From: Paracoccaceae bacterium
GTDB lineage: Bacteria > Pseudomonadota > Alphaproteobacteria > Rhodobacterales > Rhodobacteraceae
Assembly (NCBI GenBank): GCA_007131945.1
Contig: SLPP01000404.1
Span: 1-5,820 of the forward strand
Length of the DNA stretch: 5,820 bases
Reading direction: 5' to 3'
Positions 1 through 5,546 of the stretch are shown here, piece by piece; position 1 is the first letter of the stretch; each line of letters starts with the position of its first letter. A program made the translations under genes and the position numbers. The notes below the pieces were generated by a model. It saw nothing but the letters and a program-made list of their open reading frames with translations, did no database searches and had not been told where the DNA came from.

Positions 1-87
1 CGCGCCGCCGCGCTGCGCGCCGGCACCGGCCGCGAGGACGACGCGCTGCGCCGCCGGGCGGCCGATCTGCGGGCCGCGGGCGGCTGA
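1..87 (+). CDS. C-terminal end of an unidentified upstream gene (partial)
   Basis: Frame 1 is open from the window edge to a TGA at 85-87 and encodes 28 residues ending in DLRAAGG. The fragment is rich in Ala, Arg, Leu and acidic residues, like the end of a helical soluble protein, and almost every third codon position is G or C. Frame 2 is also open here, so the reading frame is likely but not proven. No family can be recognised from so short a piece. It ends 72 bp before the hom start codon, and a promoter-like motif lies in that gap, so hom need not be co-transcribed with it. Confidence 0.45.
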   Translation, partial: RAAALRAGTGREDDALRRRAADLRAAGG

Positions 88-102
88 CCCGCTTGCCCCC
101 GA

Positions 103-131
103 TTGCACAGGCGCCGCCTTCGGGCTAGGGG
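103..131 (+). promoter_or_regulatory. Candidate sigma70-type promoter for hom
   Basis: TTGCAC (103-108) is separated by 17 bp from TAGGGG (126-131). The -35 half fits the housekeeping consensus well and the -10 half fits poorly. The same TTGC-N18-CTAGG arrangement recurs with identical spacing before the last gene of the window, which supports a real promoter class. Transcription would start near 138, leaving a leader of about 22 nt that includes the ribosome binding site. The call rests on motif inspection only. Confidence 0.4.
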
Positions 132-148
132 AAGCGCGTATCCGCAAC

Positions 149-153
149 CGGAG
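149..153 (+). promoter_or_regulatory. Ribosome binding site that fixes the hom start
   Basis: CGGAG lies 6 nt before the ATG at 160. The reading frame is open back to a TTG at 103, but that upstream start would add 19 residues that do not resemble the family and would overlap the candidate promoter. The binding site and the immediate MTIPLRLGLAGLGTVG nucleotide-binding start both favour 160. Confidence 0.7.
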
Positions 154-159
154 TCCCGC

Positions 160-1446
160 ATGACGATCCCCCTTCGCCTTGGCCTTGCCGGCCTCGGCAC
201 CGTCGGCATCGGCGTGGTCAAGATCGTGCAGGCGCACGCGGAGCTGATCGCCCGCCGCGCCGGCCGGCCGGTCGAGATCGTCGCGGTCAGCGCCAGCTCG
301 CGCAAGAAGAACCGCTCGGCCGACATCTCGGCCTATGCCTGGGAGGACGACCCGGTGGCGCTGGCCCGGCGCGGGGATGTCGATGTCCTCGTCGAACTGA
401 TCGGCGGCGAGAACGGCCCCGCCAAGGCGCTGGTCGAGACGGCGCTGGCGAACGGCAAGGATGTCGTCACCGCCAACAAGGCGATGCTCGCGCGTCACGG
501 CCAGACGCTGGCCGAGGCGGCCGAGGCGGCGGGCCGCGCGCTGCGCTTCGAGGCGGCGGTCGCCGGCGGCATCCCGGTGATCAAGGCGCTGGCCGAGGGG
601 CTCGCCGGCAACGCCATCCGCCGCGTCATGGGGGTGATGAACGGCACCTGCAACTACATCCTGACGCGGATGGAGAGCACCGGGCTGCCCTACGAGACGG
701 TCTTCGAGGAGGCGCGGCAGCTGGGCTACCTGGAGGCCGATCCGAGCCTCGACGTGGACGGGATCGACGCCGGCCACAAGCTGAGCCTGCTTGCCGCCAT
801 CGCCTTCGGCTGCCAGGTCGATTTCGACGCGGTGCATCTCGAAGGGATCGGCGCGGTCTCGATCGACGACATAAGGCTCGCCCGCGACATGGGCTACGCG
901 ATCAAGCTCCTGGGCGTGGCGCAGATGACCGGGCGGGGCCTCGAGCAGCGGATGACCCCCTGCCTGGTGCCCGAGGCGCATCCGCTGGCGCAGCTTCAGG
1001 GCGGCACCAACATGGTGGTGATCGAGGGCGACGCGGTCGGCCAGATCGTCCTGCGCGGCGCCGGCGCCGGCGAGGGGCCGACGGCGAGCGCGGTGATGGG
1101 CGACGTGATCGACATCGCCCGCGGCCTGCGTCTGCCGGTCTTCGGCCAGCCCGCCGCGGGGCTGGTCGCGGCACCGCCCGCCGCGGTCAGCGCCGCCGCG
1201 CCCTGGTATCTGCGCATGACGCTGATCGACAAGCCCGGCGCGCTGGCGCGGATCGCCACCGCGCTGGGCGATTCCGGCATCTCGATCGACCGGATGCGGC
1301 AATACGGCCACGAGGGCGCGCATGCGCCGGTGCTGATCGTCACCCACAAGGCGTCGAGCGACGACATCCGCCACGCGCTCGAGCGGTTCGAGGATACCGG
1401 CGTCCTGGTCGGCGCACCGGTGGCGCTGCGCATCGAGGATGTCTGA
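160..1446 (+). CDS. hom: Homoserine dehydrogenase with C-terminal ACT domain
   Basis: This cytoplasmic enzyme reduces L-aspartate 4-semialdehyde to L-homoserine with NAD(P)H, the branch point to threonine and methionine. The 428-residue length is typical of the long bacterial form (about 430). The N-terminal Rossmann domain carries GLGTVG at residues 11-16. TANK (104-107) supplies a conserved lysine matching yeast K117. MNGTCNYI begins at residue 160. In the catalytic segment, E192, D203 and K207 match yeast E208, D219 and K223 with the same spacing. An ACT domain from about residue 350 (YLRMTLIDKPGALARIA) is the usual site of feedback inhibition by threonine. The ATG at 160 has CGGAG 6 nt upstream. 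All key residues are present and there is no sign of damage. Co-transcription with the arabinose-type genes downstream is uncertain, because a weak terminator-like hairpin follows. In related Rhodobacterales I recall glpX and recJ after hom; neither is here. Confidence 0.96.
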   Translation: MTIPLRLGLAGLGTVGIGVVKIVQAHAELIARRAGRPVEIVAVSASSRKKNRSADISAYAWEDDPVALARRGDVDVLVELIGGENGPAKALVETALANGKDVVTANKAMLARHGQTLAEAAEAAGRALRFEAAVAGGIPVIKALAEGLAGNAIRRVMGVMNGTCNYILTRMESTGLPYETVFEEARQLGYLEADPSLDVDGIDAGHKLSLLAAIAFGCQVDFDAVHLEGIGAVSIDDIRLARDMGYAIKLLGVAQMTGRGLEQRMTPCLVPEAHPLAQLQGGTNMVVIEGDAVGQIVLRGAGAGEGPTASAVMGDVIDIARGLRLPVFGQPAAGLVAAPPAAVSAAAPWYLRMTLIDKPGALARIATALGDSGISIDRMRQYGHEGAHAPVLIVTHKASSDDIRHALERFEDTGVLVGAPVALRIEDV

Positions 1447-1474
1447 GCCCGAAGGCGGCTTAACCGAAATTTTT
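1444..1474 (+). terminator. Weak intrinsic terminator candidate after hom
   Basis: TGAGCC (1444-1449) pairs with GGCTTA (1457-1462) around a 7-nt loop, with one G-T wobble, giving a 6-bp stem that begins at the hom stop codon. A T5 run (1470-1474) lies 7 nt beyond, in a rare AT-rich patch. The stem is short and the T tract is offset, so termination is likely partial at best. The same bases also form half of a 14-bp inverted repeat with the hom leader. Confidence 0.3.
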
Positions 1475-1535
1475 CCTTGCCCGTACACCCTGCCGGTGCA
1501 AGCGTGAAAGAGCCCCCGCAACCGGGGTGCAGAGC

Positions 1536-1540
1536 GGGGA
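1536..1540 (+). promoter_or_regulatory. Ribosome binding site for the HAD-UbiA gene
   Basis: GGGGA lies 5 nt before the ATG at 1546. The alternative ATG at 1561 has GAAGGG directly against it, with no spacing, so 1546 is preferred. A CCCCC run at 1513-1517 could pair with the nearby GGGG at 1524-1527 or with this site. Confidence 0.45.
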
Positions 1541-1545
1541 TCGGA

Positions 1546-2988
1546 ATGCGTGGCGAAGGGATGACTGACCGGGTTCTGGTCGTCGATCTGGACGGCACGC
1601 TGGTCCGGTCGGATCTCCTGCTGGAAAGCTTCTGGGCGGCGACGGCGGTGGACTGGCGCGTGCCCTTCCACGCGCTGACCACGCTCGGCCGGACAGGTCG
1701 GCGCGCGGCGCTGAAGCGGATGCTCGCCGACCGCGCCGCCCCCGATCCGGCGGTCCTGCCCTATGACCCGGACGTGCTCGCGCTGATCCGCGACTGGCGG
1801 GCCGAGGGGGGGCGGACGGCGCTGGTCTCGGCCGCCGACGACACGCTGGTGCAGTCGGTGGCGGCGCATCTGGGCCTCTTCGACCTGGCGCGCGGCTCCG
1901 ACGGAGAGACCAACCTCAAGGGCCCGGCCAAGGCCGACTTCCTGCGCGAGGCCTTCGGCGCGACGGGCTTTGCCTATGTCGGAGACAGCCCTGCCGACCT
2001 GCCGGTCTGGGAGGCGGCCGATGCCGCGATCACCGTCGGCGCCCCGCCTGCGCTCCGCGCCCGCGTCGAGGCGCGCCATCCCGATGCGACCCATCTCGCC
2101 CCGCCGTCGGGCTGGTCCGGCCCCGCGCTGCGCGCCATCAGGCCGCATCAATGGCTGAAGAACCTGCTCGTCTTCCTGCCAATGCTGGCCGCGCACCAGT
2201 TCGATGCCGCGACCTTCCTCGCAGCCTTCGGCGCTTTCGTCGCCTTCTGCCTCGTCGCCGGCAGCGTCTACCTGCTCAACGACCTGCTCGACCTCGCCGC
2301 CGACCGGGCGCATCCGCGCAAGCAAGCGCGCCCGCTCGCCTCGGGGGCGCTGCCGATCGGGCGGGGCATGGCGCTGGTGCCGGTCCTGCTGGCGGCGGGT
2401 CTGGCGCTGGCGCTGGCGCTGGATTTCCGGTTCCTGCTGGTGCTCGTTGGCTATTACGCGCTCACCGTGCTCTACTCGGTCTGGCTCAAGCGGCGGCAAC
2501 TGATCGACATCTTCGTGCTGGCCACGCTCTACGCGCTGCGCGTGCTGGCCGGCGCGGCCGCGACCGGGATCGAGCTCTCGGTCTGGCTTCTCGCCTTCTC
2601 GGTCTTCTTCTTCCTCTCCCTTGCCGCGGTCAAGCGCCAGGCGGAACTCATCGACGCGATCGAGCGCGGCTTCGACGACGCGAAGGGGCGCGGCTACATG
2701 GTCGAGGATCTGCCGATCGTGACCCAGATCGCCATCGGATCGGGCTTCGTCGCGGGCCTGGTCATGGTGCTCTATCTCAGCGAACCCTCCGTCATGTCGC
2801 GCTATTCCAGCCCGCTGCTGCTCTGGGGCAGCTGCGTCCTGCTGCTCTACTGGGTGATCCGCATGGTGATGGCGACCCATCGCGGCCGGATGCACGACGA
2901 CCCAGTCGTCTTCGCCGCGCGTGACCCGGTCAGCCAACTGGTGATCGCGCTGATCGGCAGCTTGTATCTCGGCGCGGCGCTGCTGTGA
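1546..2988 (+). CDS. HAD phosphatase-UbiA polyprenyl-phosphate phosphoribosyltransferase fusion
   Basis: This is a 480-residue, two-domain membrane protein. Residues about 10-185 form a HAD hydrolase with all four motifs: DLDGT (D14, D16), S95 in ALVSA, K125, and GDSPAD at 146-151, so phosphatase activity is plausible. Residues about 195-480 form a polytopic UbiA prenyltransferase (about nine membrane segments): RPHQWLKN at 199-206, the Mg/diphosphate motif NDLLDLAAD at 245-253, then RPLASG, KRQAEL at 363-368 and RGYMVEDL near 382-389. These closely resemble mycobacterial Rv3806c, which joins PRPP to decaprenyl phosphate. I infer that the UbiA part makes polyprenyl-phosphoryl-5-phosphoribose and the HAD part removes the 5-phosphate. 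The DprE1, DprE2 and GtrA neighbours support this over a quinone or heme role. The stop overlaps the next start (GTGA). The start could instead be 1561 (475 residues). A G7 run at 1806-1812 and a CTGGCG repeat at 2401-2422 lie inside. Confidence 0.88.
   Translation: MRGEGMTDRVLVVDLDGTLVRSDLLLESFWAATAVDWRVPFHALTTLGRTGRRAALKRMLADRAAPDPAVLPYDPDVLALIRDWRAEGGRTALVSAADDTLVQSVAAHLGLFDLARGSDGETNLKGPAKADFLREAFGATGFAYVGDSPADLPVWEAADAAITVGAPPALRARVEARHPDATHLAPPSGWSGPALRAIRPHQWLKNLLVFLPMLAAHQFDAATFLAAFGAFVAFCLVAGSVYLLNDLLDLAADRAHPRKQARPLASGALPIGRGMALVPVLLAAGLALALALDFRFLLVLVGYYALTVLYSVWLKRRQLIDIFVLATLYALRVLAGAAATGIELSVWLLAFSVFFFLSLAAVKRQAELIDAIERGFDDAKGRGYMVEDLPIVTQIAIGSGFVAGLVMVLYLSEPSVMSRYSSPLLLWGSCVLLLYWVIRMVMATHRGRMHDDPVVFAARDPVSQLVIALIGSLYLGAALL
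2401..2422 (+). repeat. CTGGCG hexanucleotide repeat inside a UbiA membrane helix
   Basis: Three full CTGGCG units plus CTGG encode an alternating Leu-Ala stretch of a transmembrane segment. Because the unit is 6 bp, slippage would add or remove Leu-Ala pairs without a frameshift. It is probably a product of codon bias in a hydrophobic helix. Confidence 0.6.
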
Positions 2989-3398
2989 GCCGGCTGGAGC
3001 TTTCCCTGCGCTACGCCGCCTTCGCGGCCGTCGCGGTGATCGCCAATCTCGCCGCGCAACGGCTGGTCCTCGCCTTCGGCGAGGGCGCCGGCCATTTCGT
3101 CCTCGCCGTGGGCCTCGGGACCGCGGTCGGGCTGGTGGTGAAATACCTGCTCGACCGGCGCTGGATCTTCGGCGACCGCACCGCCGGCCTCGTCGCGACG
3201 GGACGGCAGTTCGGCCGCTACACCGCGACCGGCGTCGTGACGACCGCGATCTTCTGGGTGACCGAGACCGCCTTCTGGGTGATCTGGCAGACGCATGCGA
3301 TGCGAGAGGCGGGCGCGGTGATCGGCCTGACCATCGGCTACGTGCTGAAATACCGGCTCGACCGGGCCTTCGTCTTCACCCGCGCGGGGCCGGCATGA
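2985..3398 (+). CDS. GtrA-family small membrane protein (Rv3789-like)
   Basis: This 137-residue protein has about four membrane segments (near 9-28, 36-54, 81-101 and 109-125) and matches the GtrA family in length and pattern. GtrA proteins are linked to lipid-carried sugars, either as flippase candidates or as partners of glycosyltransferases. It consists of two similar halves: RY at 9-10 and 78-79, and KYLLDRRWIF (53-62) versus KYRLDRAFVF (122-131), both exactly 69 residues apart. It starts with GTG in a 4-bp overlap with the UbiA stop, so translational coupling is likely, and its TGA overlaps the next ATG. In M. tuberculosis a GtrA protein (Rv3789) sits directly before dprE1, as here. By context it may move polyprenyl-phosphoryl-arabinose to the periplasmic face or anchor the pathway proteins. 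The family call is firm and the exact role is open. Confidence 0.87.
   Translation: MSRLELSLRYAAFAAVAVIANLAAQRLVLAFGEGAGHFVLAVGLGTAVGLVVKYLLDRRWIFGDRTAGLVATGRQFGRYTATGVVTTAIFWVTETAFWVIWQTHAMREAGAVIGLTIGYVLKYRLDRAFVFTRAGPA
3139..3158 (+). repeat. First copy of a 20-bp direct repeat in the GtrA gene
   Basis: TGAAATACCTGCTCGACCGG recurs at 3346-3365 with one mismatch (19 of 20), exactly 207 bp (69 codons) away and in the same frame. It encodes the KYLLDR end of the first half of the protein. The match marks the internal duplication at DNA level. Confidence 0.8.
3346..3365 (+). repeat. Second copy of a 20-bp direct repeat in the GtrA gene
   Basis: TGAAATACCGGCTCGACCGG differs from the copy at 3139-3158 only at the tenth base. 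It encodes KYRLDR of the second half. Even the AAA lysine codon, unusual in such GC-rich DNA, is shared. Confidence 0.8.
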
Positions 3399-4714
3399 CG
3401 GCGCTCGCCGGCTGGGGCCGCTATCCGCGGATCGACTGCGCCATCGCCGCCCCGCGCGACGAGGCGGCTCTGGCCGCCCTGATCGCCCGCGGCGGCGCGA
3501 TCGCGCGCGGCATGGGGCGCGCCTATGGCGACAGCGCGCTGAGCGCGACGAACACGATCTCGATGCGGCATTTCAAACGCTTCCGCGCCTTCGATCCGGC
3601 GACCGGGGTGCTGGAGGCCGAGGCCGGCGTGACGCTGGCCGAGATCATCGAGACCTTCCTGCCGCGCGGCTGGTTTCCCCTCGTCACGCCGGGGACGAAA
3701 TTCGTCAGCCTCGGCGGCGCGATCGCGGCCGATGTCCACGGCAAGAACCACCACGGCGCGGGCAGTTTCGGCGCCTGCGTCGAGTGGATCGAGCTGATGG
3801 GCGCCGACGGCGCCGTCGCCCGGGCGACGCGCGACGATGACCGCTTCCGCTGGACGCTGGGCGGGATGGGGCTGACCGGCGTGATCCTGCGCGCCGCGAT
3901 CCGCCTGCAACCGGTGGCGAGCGGCTGGATCGCACAGACGACCCTGCCCGCGCCCGATCTCGCCGCCGCGATCGAGGCCTTCGAGGCGAACATGGACGCG
4001 CCCTATTCCGTCGCCTGGATCGACTGCGCGACGAGCGGCGCGGCGCGCGGGCGCAGCCTCGTGATGCTCGGCCGCCACGCCGCGCCCGAGGCGCTGCCGC
4101 GCGCGGCGCGTCGCGATCCCTTCGCCGTGCCCCGCCGTCGCCTCCGCCGGCTGCCCATCGACCTGCCCTCGGGCGCGCTCAACCCGCTGACGCTGCGCGC
4201 CTTCAACGCCGCCTACTGGTGGGCGGGCGCGCGCCGGGCGGGCGCGGCGCTGGTGGACTGGGACCGCTATTTCTACCCGCTCGACGCGATCGAGGGCTGG
4301 AACCGGCTCTACGGGCGACGCGGCTTCGTGCAGTTCCAGTGCGCCCTGCCGCTTCCCGCCGCGCGCGAGGGCCTCGATGCGCTCCTGCGCACCATCGCCG
4401 CGCGCGGCGCGGGCTCGTTCCTTGCCGTGCTCAAGCGTTTCGGCGCCCAGGAGGGGCGGCTGTCCTTCCCGATGGAAGGCTACACGCTCGCCCTCGACTT
4501 TCCCTGCAACCGCGAAAGCCTGAACCTCATGCAGACACTCGACCGGATCACCGCCGATCACGGCGGCCGCTTCTACCTTGCCAAGGATGCCCGCCTCGAC
4601 GCCGCGACGCTGCACGCGACCGACCCGCGCTGGTCGGATTTCGCCGAGATGCGCCGCCGGACCGGCCTTGCCGAGGCCTTCGCCTCGGCCCAGTCGCGGC
4701 GGCTGGCGCTGTGA
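3395..4714 (+). CDS. dprE1: DprE1-like FAD-dependent polyprenyl-phosphoryl-ribose 2'-oxidase
   Basis: The inferred reaction oxidises the C2 hydroxyl of polyprenyl-phosphoryl-beta-D-ribose to the 2-keto intermediate, the first half of epimerisation to D-arabinose. The 439-residue protein has an N-terminal FAD domain: GRAYGDSA (Y44, matching M. tuberculosis Y60), then TPGTKFVSLGGAIAADVHGKNHH, in two parts, with H115 and K117 matching H132 and K134. The substrate domain has Q313 and Q315 (matching Q334, Q336) and AKDAR with K397 (matching K418), all at a constant offset of 21. At the place of C387, the benzothiazinone target, stands A366 (GYTLALDFP versus GWNICVDFP), and N385 is replaced by T364. 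The protein is shorter than the 461-residue mycobacterial one, mainly at the N-terminus. It starts at an ATG overlapping the GtrA stop (ATGA) and ends overlapping the DprE2 start (GTGA). Mycobacterial residue numbers are from memory. Other FAD/VAO oxidases (for example L-gulonolactone oxidase types) are less likely given HGKNHH and the neighbours. Confidence 0.92.
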   Translation: MTALAGWGRYPRIDCAIAAPRDEAALAALIARGGAIARGMGRAYGDSALSATNTISMRHFKRFRAFDPATGVLEAEAGVTLAEIIETFLPRGWFPLVTPGTKFVSLGGAIAADVHGKNHHGAGSFGACVEWIELMGADGAVARATRDDDRFRWTLGGMGLTGVILRAAIRLQPVASGWIAQTTLPAPDLAAAIEAFEANMDAPYSVAWIDCATSGAARGRSLVMLGRHAAPEALPRAARRDPFAVPRRRLRRLPIDLPSGALNPLTLRAFNAAYWWAGARRAGAALVDWDRYFYPLDAIEGWNRLYGRRGFVQFQCALPLPAAREGLDALLRTIAARGAGSFLAVLKRFGAQEGRLSFPMEGYTLALDFPCNRESLNLMQTLDRITADHGGRFYLAKDARLDAATLHATDPRWSDFAEMRRRTGLAEAFASAQSRRLAL

Positions 4715-5457
4715 GCGGCGCCGTGGAGGACGCGGTCCTGATCCTCGGCGCGCGGTCGGACATCGCGCGGGCCTGCGCGCAGCGCCTCGCGCGGGCCGGC
4801 CATCCGCTGATGCTGGCCGCGCGCGACGCGGCGACGCTTGCCGGCGACGCCGAGGATCTGAAGCTGCGCCACGGCGTCGCGGTCACCTGCCACGATTTCG
4901 ACGCGCTGGCGACCGGCGATCACGCGGCCTTCCTCGACGCGCTGCCGGAGTTGCCCGAGATCGCGCTCTGCGCCGTCGGGCTGATGGGCGACCAGGCCGA
5001 AAGCCAGCGCGACCCGGCCGCCGCGATCCGCGTCCTGCGCAGCAATTTCGAGGGGCCGGCGGTGGTCCTGAGCCTTCTCGCCGAGCGCTTCGAGGCGCGC
5101 GGCTCGGGTACGATCGTCGGCATCAGTTCGGTGGCGGGCGAGCGGGGACGCGCCTCGAACTACGTCTACGGCGCCGCCAAGGCGGGCTTCACCGCCTGGC
5201 TCTCGGGGCTGCGCAACCGCTTCGGCCGCGGCCCGGTGCGGGTGATCACCGTCCTGCCCGGCTTCGTCGCCACAAGCATGACCGAGGGGATGGACCTGCC
5301 CGCGCGCCTCACCGCGCAGCCCGAGGAGGTGGCCGAGGCGGTCTACCGGGCGATCCGGCACCGGCGCGACGTCGTCTGGGTGCGCCCGGTCTGGCGCGTC
5401 ATCATGGCCATCATCCGCGCCCTGCCCGAGCCGATCTTCAAGAAGACCCGCCTCTAG
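4711..5457 (+). CDS. dprE2: DprE2-like short-chain reductase (2-keto-ribose to arabinose)
   Basis: This 248-residue short-chain dehydrogenase is close to the 254 residues of mycobacterial DprE2. The inferred reaction is NAD(P)H reduction of polyprenyl-phosphoryl-2-keto-erythro-pentofuranose to polyprenyl-phosphoryl-D-arabinofuranose. The nucleotide loop is GARSDIA at 13-19, a variant of TGxxxGIG as in DprE2 proteins. GLMGDQ corresponds to the region after beta-strand 4. Catalytic S140 precedes Y153 by 13 residues, with K157 completing YxxxK (YGAAK). LPGFVATSMTEGM follows. The C-terminus (MAIIRALPEPIFKKTRL) is hydrophobic then basic and may touch the membrane. The GTG start overlaps the DprE1 stop by 4 bp, and a second in-frame GTG at 4723 would remove four residues. 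The open frame extends back to 4219, but that part lies inside the DprE1 gene and has no family character. Position directly after a DprE1 homologue sets the function; the fold alone would allow many substrates. Confidence 0.9.
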   Translation: MSGAVEDAVLILGARSDIARACAQRLARAGHPLMLAARDAATLAGDAEDLKLRHGVAVTCHDFDALATGDHAAFLDALPELPEIALCAVGLMGDQAESQRDPAAAIRVLRSNFEGPAVVLSLLAERFEARGSGTIVGISSVAGERGRASNYVYGAAKAGFTAWLSGLRNRFGRGPVRVITVLPGFVATSMTEGMDLPARLTAQPEEVAEAVYRAIRHRRDVVWVRPVWRVIMAIIRALPEPIFKKTRL

Positions 5458-5471
5458 GTGCCTGAATAGGC

Positions 5472-5496
5472 GGAGGGCCGCCCATCGCGGCCCCCC
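5472..5496 (+). terminator. GC-rich hairpin ending the arabinose-type operon
   Basis: GGGCCGC (5475-5481) and GCGGCCC (5487-5493) form a perfect 7-bp stem around CCATC. Two further G-C pairs (5472-5473 with 5495-5496) lie outside one A/C mismatch. It begins 15 bp after the DprE2 stop. No T tract follows, which is common in very GC-rich genomes, so it may terminate transcription or protect the 3' end. Confidence 0.5.
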
Positions 5497-5511
5497 GTCG
5501 CCGGCCAACCG

Positions 5512-5540
5512 TTGCCGCGGCGCGGCGCGGTGCCTAGGCA
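5512..5540 (+). promoter_or_regulatory. Candidate promoter of the last gene, with a palindrome over the -10
   Basis: TTGCCG (5512-5517), 17 bp, then TAGGCA (5535-5540) repeat the TTGC-N18-CTAGG layout seen before hom. The -10 region lies in a perfect 10-bp palindrome, TGCCTAGGCA (5531-5540). The predicted transcription start falls at about 5547, on the A of the ATG, which would give a leaderless mRNA. AGGAGG at 5540-5545 ends 1 nt before that ATG, too close to act as a normal ribosome binding site for it. Confidence 0.35.
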
Positions 5541-5546
5541 GGAGGG

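Noticed and set aside
103..159. Extended TTG start of hom
   Set aside because: The added residues are unlike the family and overlap a promoter candidate, while ATG 160 has a good ribosome site.
996..1682. Minus-strand open frame crossing the hom end and the HAD-UbiA start
   Set aside because: It overlaps conserved ACT and HAD segments on the + strand and shows no family features.
2151..2924. 257-residue + strand open frame within the UbiA gene
   Set aside because: Arg/Ala/Gly-rich out-of-frame reading; the UbiA motifs are all in the other frame.
2847..3296. Minus-strand open frame opposite the UbiA end and GtrA
   Set aside because: It is the complement of a convincing GtrA gene and contains no recognisable domain.
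3338..4615. 425-residue open frame on the minus strand opposite the DprE1 gene
   Set aside because: It lies wholly over well-recognised + strand genes, has Arg/Ala/Gly/Glu-rich low-information sequence and no motif. Long antisense frames are expected at this GC content.
4219..4710. Upstream extension of the DprE2 reading frame
   Set aside because: It overlaps the DprE1 coding sequence, is Arg-rich without SDR character, and the GTG at 4711 gives the expected length and coupling.
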